A stretch of DNA of 5,409 nucleotides. It comes from Methanothrix sp. (GTDB taxonomy: Archaea > Halobacteriota > Methanosarcinia > Methanotrichales > Methanotrichaceae). The notes below the pieces were generated by a model, which saw nothing but the letters and a program-made list of their open reading frames with translations, ran no database searches and was not told the origin of the DNA. Position numbers and translations under genes: made by a program. This document shows, one piece after another, positions 1 to 5,118 of the stretch. The stretch is taken from contig JALNZQ010000188.1 in the NCBI GenBank assembly GCA_023229165.1, positions 1 to 5,409 of the forward strand, in the 5' to 3' direction. How positions within the stretch are numbered: position 1 is the stretch's first letter; the number at the start of each line of letters is the position of its first letter.

Positions 1-322
1 TGTCCGAGGAGATGACCAGGAATCGCAAAGATCCCACAGGAACTGCGGCCGTGATCTTCTCCCAGGATGTTGCCAGCCAGAGGTCGAAGAGCTGCGCTCC
101 CAGAGCCCGCTGGGCGTCAGCATCCTTTTCCGGCTGGCAGACCTGCTCGAAAAGAGCGCTAAAGCTGCGGGAGATCACTCGCACGGCCCGAGAGTCCGGC
201 AGGGAAAGGCTCTGGTTGCTGGTGATGAGATTTCCATTTAGAAAGATTTGAAAGAGATAAGTGGTATTGGGACGTTCTCCTGATTCTTTTATGAATAATG
301 TGATTGCCGGGTCTCGGACCAT
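1..322 (-). CDS. CHAT-domain-like protein, N-terminal fragment (runs off window)
   Basis: An uninterrupted minus-strand frame of 107 codons begins with ATG at 322 and leaves the window at base 1. The start is well supported: AAGGAG (331-336) lies 8 bases upstream. The visible part reads YLFQIFLNG near residues 22-30, PDSRAVRVISRSFSALFEQV at 42-61, LFDLWLATSWEKI at 78-90 and ends with GSLRFLVISSD. From memory, this pattern resembles the region just before a CHAT (caspase-like, clan CD) domain, where a strand of the type 'L.I.SD' precedes a 'NLPWELL' motif; that motif and the catalytic His/Cys would lie outside the window, so protease activity cannot be judged. CHAT proteins are peptidases or scaffolds, often joined to TPR or sensor domains and in some cases part of defence systems. 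The gene follows the TIR gene on the same strand but 320 bases away, so it is probably transcribed separately. The coding call is firm; the family is moderately sure. Confidence 0.72.
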   Translation of the reverse strand, partial: MVRDPAITLFIKESGERPNTTYLFQIFLNGNLITSNQSLSLPDSRAVRVISRSFSALFEQVCQPEKDADAQRALGAQLFDLWLATSWEKITAAVPVGSLRFLVISSD

Positions 323-330
323 AGGGTTAA

Positions 331-336
331 CTCCTT
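331..336 (-). promoter_or_regulatory. Ribosome binding site of the CHAT-like gene
   Basis: Read on the minus strand this is AAGGAG, 8 bases before the ATG at 322. It fixes the start of a gene that is cut by the window edge. A weak TATA-like stretch (CTTATTTAG, around 368-377 on the minus strand) lies upstream but is not convincing alone. Confidence 0.6.
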
Positions 337-453
337 CTTTCAGACTCAGGGATCAGTATTTCAGAATGACTAAATAAGGTACGCGATCAATAGATTCAAT
401 TGCCCAAGAAAAGAGCCTGGAAAAAGCTAAAAGTTAAAACGAGAACGCACCTC

Positions 454-463
454 GGTGATCACC
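454..463. repeat. 10-base perfect palindrome at the small-ORF start
   Basis: GGTGATCACC is its own reverse complement and sits immediately before the ATG at 464. Its left half is the presumed ribosome binding site. It might be an operator or could hide the binding site by pairing, but a 10-base palindrome can also occur by chance. Confidence 0.3.
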
Positions 464-598
464 ATGCAGAATTCTCCATGCAAAAAGAAGCTCTCGGATA
501 TCCTGAATGAAATCGGCAGAGATGACGAGCTAGCGGACAGAATCGAGACGGCATCTAGAGAAATGCGACAATCCAAAATGCGTGATGCAAATCTGTGA
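464..598 (+). CDS. Possible small hydrophilic protein, 44 aa
   Basis: This ATG-to-TGA frame encodes 44 residues and I do not recognise it. It lies in the 320-base gap between the CHAT-like and TIR genes (323-642), which otherwise holds nothing I can name. The case for coding is the archaeal ribosome binding site GGTGA at 454-458, 5 bases before ATG, and a composition that looks like a soluble helical peptide: KKLSDILNEI followed by GRDDELADRIETASREM, rich in Asp, Glu, Arg and Lys with regularly spaced Leu/Ile. A GTG at 455 in the same frame could add three residues. The start is preceded directly by a perfect 10-base palindrome (454-463). It is opposite in direction to its neighbours. It could be a small regulator or antitoxin-like peptide, a decayed gene remnant, or chance; an antisense frame of similar length exists but has no comparable start signal. 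Confidence 0.35.
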   Translation: MQNSPCKKKLSDILNEIGRDDELADRIETASREMRQSKMRDANL

Positions 599-639
599 TT
601 TCCGCTCAAAGCAAATCGACTTCAATCGTCCCAGCCACA

Positions 640-650
640 TGATCAGATCA
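640..650. repeat. Short perfect inverted repeat over the TIR stop codon
   Basis: TGATC-A-GATCA is a perfect 5-base inverted repeat around one base, covering the stop codon of the TIR gene (643-645). It is too short for a convincing terminator hairpin and no T-run follows on the minus strand. Recorded as a structural note only. Confidence 0.2.
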
Positions 651-1203
651 TCGGCTCAAACGTCCTCGCATCCAACCGGATCCTGTTCTGGCAGTAGCTG
701 CAAATCGTCTCCAAAAAAGTGCCCTTCGCCAGCGCCTCCTCCACCTCCTCCTGGGGCGTGAGATACTGGGTCATCTCCTCCCCGCATTTGGGGCATGTCA
801 CCTTCAGCCACTCCAGCCTGGAGAGCTCACGCAGGGTCTTGATCAGCAGGCCTATCGCATCCGCATATTTCTGCTCCGAGAAGACCAAAGGCCTCAGGTG
901 CTCGATGAGTAGAGGCAACTTGGCCTGCGCATCCAGCAGGGGAATGATGAGCAGGTCCAGTCCCCGGGCCAGGCCGATCTCCTGGCAGACCTCTGGAGAA
1001 GTGGAGCCTTTAGCGGTGAGCAGAGCCACCAGGCACTCAGAATTGCGCAGACCAAAAGAAGCACGCTCGGCTAAAGAGATGGCCGGTGACAGATTATAGA
1101 GAGCGACGAAGCTTTCCAGGCCCACCCGATCGAGGGCGCGAGCGAGCCGCATGGCCATCTCCTCATCCTCGTGGCTGTGGGAGATGTAGACTTTGGAGAT
1201 CAT
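643..1203 (-). CDS. TIR-domain protein with C-terminal zinc-ribbon-like region
   Basis: The 186-residue protein starts as a TIR domain: VYISHSHEDEE at residues 5-15 is the first strand and loop (box 1). An SPEVCQEIGLA segment at 69-79 carries the glutamate (E75) that matches the catalytic Glu of NAD-cleaving TIR enzymes, and LLIIPLLD at 84-91 is a later core strand. TIR domains of prokaryotes commonly hydrolyse NAD+ or make ADP-ribose-type signals, often in antiviral systems; activity here is inferred from E75. After residue 130 come two Cys pairs, CPKC (137-140) and CSYC (168-171), 27 residues apart, which probably bind one zinc. The domain begins right at the first Met, which supports this start, although no clear ribosome binding site precedes it. 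It lies 45 bases after the small membrane protein gene on the same strand and probably shares its promoter. There is no signal peptide or membrane helix, so it is cytosolic. Confidence 0.88.
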   Translation of the reverse strand: MISKVYISHSHEDEEMAMRLARALDRVGLESFVALYNLSPAISLAERASFGLRNSECLVALLTAKGSTSPEVCQEIGLARGLDLLIIPLLDAQAKLPLLIEHLRPLVFSEQKYADAIGLLIKTLRELSRLEWLKVTCPKCGEEMTQYLTPQEEVEEALAKGTFLETICSYCQNRIRLDARTFEPMI

Positions 1204-1248
1204 CTAGCTATTATTAGTGTGCTTTCTTCAAAAGGCTGACTATTGACC

Positions 1249-1494
1249 TCAAGATTCCAGGAAGATGTTCCATACAGCCCAGAGAATAGAAAGGGTGGCC
1301 ACGAAGAATATCATATACATAGTGTCCTGGGAGATATTCAAAGCCAGAAGATTTGCCAGATCATAGATGACATAAAGTACAAAGGTGACGGCTATGCACC
1401 AGCCATACATTTTCTTCTTGCTGACGGCCAGCATCACGCCTAAAGCTGCCACGACCACCTCCAGAGAGATGGAAAGCGAATGAAGCAGGTTCAT
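1249..1494 (-). CDS. Small three-helix membrane protein, 81 aa
   Basis: The 81-residue protein is almost entirely hydrophobic, with three likely membrane helices at about residues 7-24, 29-51 and 57-78. A lysine cluster (SKKK, 25-28) between helices 1 and 2 would, by the positive-inside rule, put that loop in the cytoplasm. I do not recognise a named family and see no catalytic motif. The ATG at 1494 lacks a ribosome binding site, but a TATA box at 1528-1535 predicts a very short leader, as is common for leaderless or near-leaderless archaeal messages. The TIR gene follows after 45 bases, so the two are probably co-transcribed. A small membrane partner beside a TIR enzyme could be an effector or anchor, but this is inference; it could equally be an unrelated housekeeping membrane peptide. 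Confidence 0.78.
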   Translation of the reverse strand: MNLLHSLSISLEVVVAALGVMLAVSKKKMYGWCIAVTFVLYVIYDLANLLALNISQDTMYMIFFVATLSILWAVWNIFLES

Positions 1495-1527
1495 ATTAAT
1501 AACACAAATAATAATTAAAACTAGTAC

Positions 1528-1535
1528 GATATAAA
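1528..1535 (-). promoter_or_regulatory. Archaeal TATA box for the membrane protein-TIR pair
   Basis: On the minus strand this reads TTTATATC, close to the methanogen TATA-box consensus. Transcription expected about 25 bases downstream would start near 1505, leaving roughly 10 bases before the ATG at 1494. This agrees with the lack of a ribosome binding site there. Confidence 0.55.
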
Positions 1536-1553
1536 CTTATGGGAACGATCCGA

Positions 1554-1570
1554 GAAAATTAAAGCTAAAA
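1554..1570 (-). terminator. T-rich putative terminator after the phosphoribosyltransferase gene
   Basis: Just beyond the TAG stop at 1576 the minus strand has two T-rich runs, TTTTAGCTTTAATTTTC. Archaeal RNA polymerase often stops at such U-rich tracts without a hairpin. Its place, between the end of one gene and the promoter of the next on the same strand, fits, but AT-rich spacers often contain such runs. Confidence 0.3.
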
Positions 1571-1575
1571 TGGTC

Positions 1576-2271
1576 CTATCCATTGGCCAGAAGTCCGTGA
1601 GACTTAAGCAAATTTATCACATCCGTTCGTTCAAGATCATACCAATTTAGGTAAGCATCTGCCACGGCAAAGCTGCATCCGCTTCGGATATTGGGGCATA
1701 TGATGGCGTCCACCTGGGTGGCAAGGAGATTGATGGTGCTGGCGGATGCGGTAGGAACGGCCACTACTATCTGAGAGGGCTTACGCCTGCGCACAGCGCG
1801 AACCGCAGCCAGCATGGTATAGCCTGAGGCCAGCCCATCGTCCACTAATATTACTATCTTGCCTGCCATCTCAGGCCAGGGGCGATCCTCTCGAAAGATC
1901 CGGTTTCTGGCCAAAAGCTCTTCCTGCACCGGCTCTGCCAGCGCTTCAATCTCCTCAGGAGTGAGGCCCAGCTCTCGGACTAAAGGTTCATTTAGGACCA
2001 GATCACCCTCCAGACTGACGGCTGCAAAGCCGGACTCGGTATAGCCTGGAATGGGAATCTTTCTTATTATGAGGAGATCAAACTGCAGCCCCAGGCGAGA
2101 GGAGACGGCGAGACCCACAGGCACTCCCCCCGAGGGTATGGCCAGAACGATGGCATCTTTTCCCCGAAACAGCTGCAGGGCTTCGGCCAACTGCTCTCCG
2201 GCATCGTCTCGATTTCGGTAAACTCCGGTCCTATTTCTCAATCTGCTATCATCAATCACAGTTGCTGCCAA
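1576..2271 (-). CDS. Phosphoribosyltransferase-family protein (COG1926-like)
   Basis: The 231-residue protein carries the type I phosphoribosyltransferase PRPP-binding motif at 139-152: a hydrophobic strand, two acidic residues (VDDG, D144-D145), then LASGYT. An upstream PSGGVPVG loop (46-53) and RKIPIPGYTESGFAAVS (70-86) match the predicted phosphoribosyltransferases of the COG1926 type. Family members transfer or bind 5-phosphoribosyl groups, but the substrate of this branch is unknown to me, so no base specificity is assigned. Length is normal for the family. It starts with TTG at 2271, supported by GGTGA at 2276-2280; a GTG four codons later is the alternative, with poorer spacing. It diverges from hdrA across a 139-base shared promoter region and is followed by a T-rich likely terminator, so it is probably a single-gene unit. 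It is cytosolic. Confidence 0.87.
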   Translation of the reverse strand: MAATVIDDSRLRNRTGVYRNRDDAGEQLAEALQLFRGKDAIVLAIPSGGVPVGLAVSSRLGLQFDLLIIRKIPIPGYTESGFAAVSLEGDLVLNEPLVRELGLTPEEIEALAEPVQEELLARNRIFREDRPWPEMAGKIVILVDDGLASGYTMLAAVRAVRRRKPSQIVVAVPTASASTINLLATQVDAIICPNIRSGCSFAVADAYLNWYDLERTDVINLLKSHGLLANG

Positions 2272-2275
2272 GAAA

Positions 2276-2280
2276 TCACC
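2276..2280 (-). promoter_or_regulatory. Ribosome binding site deciding the TTG start
   Basis: GGTGA on the minus strand matches the archaeal 16S rRNA 3' end and stands 4 bases before TTG at 2271. No ATG lies at a suitable position, so this site is the main reason for accepting the TTG start. Confidence 0.6.
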
Positions 2281-2305
2281 AGATATTTCTGTAATCTGCA
2301 GAAGG

Positions 2306-2341
2306 TCTTTATATTAATTAGATCAATATTATTATAAATAA
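2306..2341. promoter_or_regulatory. Divergent AT-rich promoter region with two TATA-like boxes
   Basis: The gap between the phosphoribosyltransferase gene and hdrA contains TTTATATTA (2308-2316) and TTATAAATA (2332-2340) on the plus strand. For hdrA, these predict transcript starts near 2338 or 2362 and leaders of about 73 or 50 bases. On the minus strand the first box reads TAATATAAA and would start transcription near 2286, leaving a short leader with the GGTGA site. One element may thus serve both directions, with the second box serving hdrA. Box use is predicted only. Confidence 0.45.
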
Positions 2342-2410
2342 CTTCCGATATAACAATCTCAATGGCATAACTTTAAGTGATTTAAGGCGATCATACTCAA
2401 CTGAAGTCCC

Positions 2411-4789
2411 ATGCCCATTGGTGTTTACGTCTGTCACTGCGGCCTGAATATCGCCGGCGTCTTGAACATGGAAGATCTGAAGAGCTTTGCCGAGAAGCTT
2501 CCCGATGTAGCCGTAGCTCGCGATCTGCAGTTCTCCTGCTCCGATATCGGCCAGGAGCAGATCCAGAAAGATATTGCAGAGCTCAAGCTTGATCGCGTGG
2601 TAGTTGCCGCCTGCTCACCCCGTCTGCATGAGCCCACCTTCCGCCGGGCCATCAGCAAAGCAGGCCTGAACCCTTACATGCTGGAGATGGCCAACATAAG
2701 GGAGCAGTGCTCCTGGGTGCATATGGAGCAGCCGGCCATGGCCACAGAGAAGGCCAAGGACCTCATAGCAATGGCTGTAGCCAAAGCCGCACTTCTTAAG
2801 CCGCTGGAGCCGGAGAGCATTCCCGTTAGCAAAAACGTGCTGGTCGTGGGTGGAGGCGTGGCAGGCATTGCCGCAGCGCTGGATCTGGCCGACTCCGGCC
2901 TGCACGTTTTCTTAGTGGAGCGGCGACCCACCATCGGCGGCTACATGGCTCTGCTCACCGACGTCTTTCCCACCAACGACTGCTCCATCTGCGTTCTGGG
3001 GCCCAAGATGTCCGAGGTCTACAACCATCCAGATATTACTCTCATCACCTATGCTGAGATCCTGGGCGTGGAGGGCAGCGTGGGCAACTTCACAGTCTCC
3101 GGCGTTCGACGAGCACGCTATGTGGACGAGAAGCTGTGCAAGGGCTGCATCAGCGAGTGTGCCGGCGTCTGCCCGGTGGAGGTGCCCAGCGAGTACGATT
3201 TTGGCATCGGCAAGAGAAAGGCCATTTACATTCCCTACCCCCAGGCCGTGCCCCTGGTAGCCTGCGTCGATCCAAAGGCCTGCATCGGCTGCGCCCGCTG
3301 CGCAGAGGCCTGTCCCGCAAACGCAGTCAAGCTGGACCAGGAGCCCCAGGATTTCAAGCTGAATGTGGGCGCCATCATCGTGGCTACCGGCTGGCAGCCC
3401 TTCGATGCCACCCGAAAGGAGGAGTACGGCTTTGGCAGGTACAGGGACGTTATCACTACCTTGCAGATGGAGAGGATGCTCAACGCCTCCGGGCCGACCA
3501 AGGGCGAGGTGGTGCGCCCCAGCACAAGCAAGATAGCCGAGAAGGTAGCCTTCTTGCAGTGCGTCGGCTCGCGCGATTCTACCGTTGGAAACCTCTACTG
3601 CTCTCGCATCTGTTGCATGGCCTCGCTCAAAAACGCGCAACTGGTCAAGGAGAAGTATCCGCGTACTGATATCACCATTTACTATATCGACATCAGGGCC
3701 TGCGGAGAAGGATACGAAGAATTCTACGTGCGGGCCCAGAAGCTGGGCATCAACTTTGTGCGCGCCCGCATCTCCCGCATCGAAGAGGTGGAGGGAGAGC
3801 TCTTCCTGATCTTTGAGGATACCCAGACAGGCGAGATAAAGAGAGTGAGGCATGATCTGGCCGTCCTCTCTGTGGGGTTAGAGCCCGATGAGAAAGCGGA
3901 CGTTTTAGGCAATCTGCTCGGCCTCTCCCGAAGGCCGGACAGGTTCTTTGAGATCGCCCATCCCAAGATGAGGCCAGTGGAGGCGCACATTGATGGGGTC
4001 TTCATCGCCGGCTGCGCCTCCGGTCCCAAAGAGATCCCCATCTCCATCGCCCAGGGCAGCGCTGCGGCGGCCAAAGCCGTTAAGCTCCTGCATAAAGGCG
4101 TGCTGGAGCTGGAGCCCACCTCGGCTTATGTGGATCCGGAAAAGTGCATCAAGTGCAAGCTGTGTGTCGATCTCTGTCCCAAGAAGGCCATAGCCGTGAA
4201 AAGCCCGGCTTACGTGGATGAGGCAGCCTGCAAAGGGTGCGGCTCCTGTGCCGCCGCCTGTCCCGTTGACGCCATCAACATGCGCTTCTTCTCAGACGAG
4301 CAGATCGTTGCTCAGGTGCGGGCCGCCACTGAAGTGAAAAGAGAGTTTCCCCTTATAGTGGCCTTCCTTTGCAACTGGTGCAGCTACGGAGCAGCCGATC
4401 TGGCAGGAACCTCGCGTATCCAGTACCCGACCAATGCCAGGAACATTCGGGTGATGTGCTCGGCACGCGTGGACCCAAGCTTCGTCCTGGAGGCCCTGCG
4501 TCGGGGTGCGGACGGCGTGCTCATAGCCGGCTGCCGCATAGGAGAATGCCACTACCGCGATGGCAACTATCAGGCCCTGCAGAGGGTGAATGTGCTCAAA
4601 GGCGTCCTGGAGAAGATAGGCATTGATCCGGGAAGAGTCAAGATAGTCTGGTGTGCAGCCAGCGAGGGAGAGATTTTCGCCAAGGATATCAGGGATTTTA
4701 TAGGCGAGTTGAAGGCCATGGGCCCCATCGGAACGGAACTGAAAAAGGGACGGGCGGAGGAGAAGAATGAGGAGACTGCGCTTCCATGA
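2411..4789 (+). CDS. hdrA: Heterodisulfide reductase subunit A fused to MvhD (HdrA2 type)
   Basis: HdrA is the FAD-bearing electron-bifurcating subunit of heterodisulfide reductase. Domains in order: N-terminal HdrA domain (1-130) with GVYVCHCGLNIAGV and Cys 8, 10, 43, 68; Rossmann FAD site VLVVGGGVAGIAAA (143-156) with E170; conserved DCSIC (190-194); inserted ferredoxin domain (C243, C246, C250, C254 and C291, C294, C297, C301); return to the FAD domain, with VATGW (324-328), CSRICCMASLK (397-407) and GVFIAGCASGPKEIPISIAQ (529-548); two C-terminal [4Fe-4S] motifs (579-589 and 607-617); MvhD domain (about 645-770) with C654, C657, C683, C708 and C713 for a [2Fe-2S] cluster. The fusion and the length match M. 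acetivorans HdrA2, which works with HdrB2C2 using F420H2 and ferredoxin. No selenocysteine codon interrupts it. The ATG at 2411 gives the canonical N-terminus, though it lacks a strong ribosome binding site. The next gene overlaps it by ATGA. HdrB and HdrC are not in view. A charged tail (778-789) follows MvhD. Confidence 0.96.
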   Translation: MPIGVYVCHCGLNIAGVLNMEDLKSFAEKLPDVAVARDLQFSCSDIGQEQIQKDIAELKLDRVVVAACSPRLHEPTFRRAISKAGLNPYMLEMANIREQCSWVHMEQPAMATEKAKDLIAMAVAKAALLKPLEPESIPVSKNVLVVGGGVAGIAAALDLADSGLHVFLVERRPTIGGYMALLTDVFPTNDCSICVLGPKMSEVYNHPDITLITYAEILGVEGSVGNFTVSGVRRARYVDEKLCKGCISECAGVCPVEVPSEYDFGIGKRKAIYIPYPQAVPLVACVDPKACIGCARCAEACPANAVKLDQEPQDFKLNVGAIIVATGWQPFDATRKEEYGFGRYRDVITTLQMERMLNASGPTKGEVVRPSTSKIAEKVAFLQCVGSRDSTVGNLYCSRICCMASLKNAQLVKEKYPRTDITIYYIDIRACGEGYEEFYVRAQKLGINFVRARISRIEEVEGELFLIFEDTQTGEIKRVRHDLAVLSVGLEPDEKADVLGNLLGLSRRPDRFFEIAHPKMRPVEAHIDGVFIAGCASGPKEIPISIAQGSAAAAKAVKLLHKGVLELEPTSAYVDPEKCIKCKLCVDLCPKKAIAVKSPAYVDEAACKGCGSCAAACPVDAINMRFFSDEQIVAQVRAATEVKREFPLIVAFLCNWCSYGAADLAGTSRIQYPTNARNIRVMCSARVDPSFVLEALRRGADGVLIAGCRIGECHYRDGNYQALQRVNVLKGVLEKIGIDPGRVKIVWCAASEGEIFAKDIRDFIGELKAMGPIGTELKKGRAEEKNEETALP

Positions 4790-5118
4790 TGGAAATTGAG
4801 AAGGATATGGATGCAGAAGGCACTCACATTCTGGCCAAACAGAAGACTAAAGACCGGGAGATAGTCCTCGATTACGATTACAAGAGGTGCGCCGGTTGCT
4901 CTATCTGTGTGGCCCTCTGCCCGAAAAAAGCCTTGCAGGAGGGACCGCTTCAGGAGATCGCCAAGGGCTTGGATGCGCCGCCCGTGCTCATCGATCTGGA
5001 TGCCTGTGCTTTTTGCGGCATGTGCGTTAACTTCTGTCCCATGAAGGCCTTTAAGATGACTGTGCGCGAAAAAGGACCCACACAGGAGGCGGCTGAAGCG
5101 GCCGAGGCCCAGACATGA
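4786..5118 (+). CDS. 2[4Fe-4S] ferredoxin, FwdF/FwdG-like, 110 aa
   Basis: Two classical [4Fe-4S] motifs are complete: C35-x2-C38-x2-C41-x3-C45-P and C74-x2-C77-x2-C80-x3-C84-P, so it should carry two low-potential clusters in the cytosol. The 38 residues between C35 and the second motif include GPLQEIAKGLDAPPVLIDLD (53-72). This spacing and wording resemble one repeat unit of the FwdF/FmdF polyferredoxin of formylmethanofuran dehydrogenase more than a short clostridial ferredoxin. An N-terminal extension of about 27 polar residues and an Ala/Glu-rich tail (100-110) flank the fold. The start ATG overlaps the hdrA stop (ATGA, 4786-4789); a second ATG follows at once, so either Met may be used. 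GGAG at 4771-4774 is 11 bases upstream, rather far, so reinitiation after hdrA is likely. It probably passes electrons to or from HdrA; partners are inferred from the operon. Confidence 0.9.
   Translation: MMEIEKDMDAEGTHILAKQKTKDREIVLDYDYKRCAGCSICVALCPKKALQEGPLQEIAKGLDAPPVLIDLDACAFCGMCVNFCPMKAFKMTVREKGPTQEAAEAAEAQT

Noticed and set aside
12..251. Plus-strand open frame of 79 codons
   Set aside because: It is the complement of the CHAT-like gene, which has a strong ribosome binding site, stays open to the window edge and gives a protein-like sequence; the plus-strand product does not.
427..609. Minus-strand open frame of 60 codons in the CHAT/TIR gap
   Set aside because: Its product is Ser/Phe-rich without structure typical of a protein and its start lacks a ribosome binding site; the plus-strand 44-residue frame opposite is the better candidate.
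2912..3853. Long minus-strand open frame of 313 codons opposite hdrA
   Set aside because: It lies wholly inside hdrA, whose domains are unmistakable, and its product is a low-complexity Ala/Gly/Leu/His-rich sequence without motifs. Long antisense frames are expected opposite GC-rich codons.
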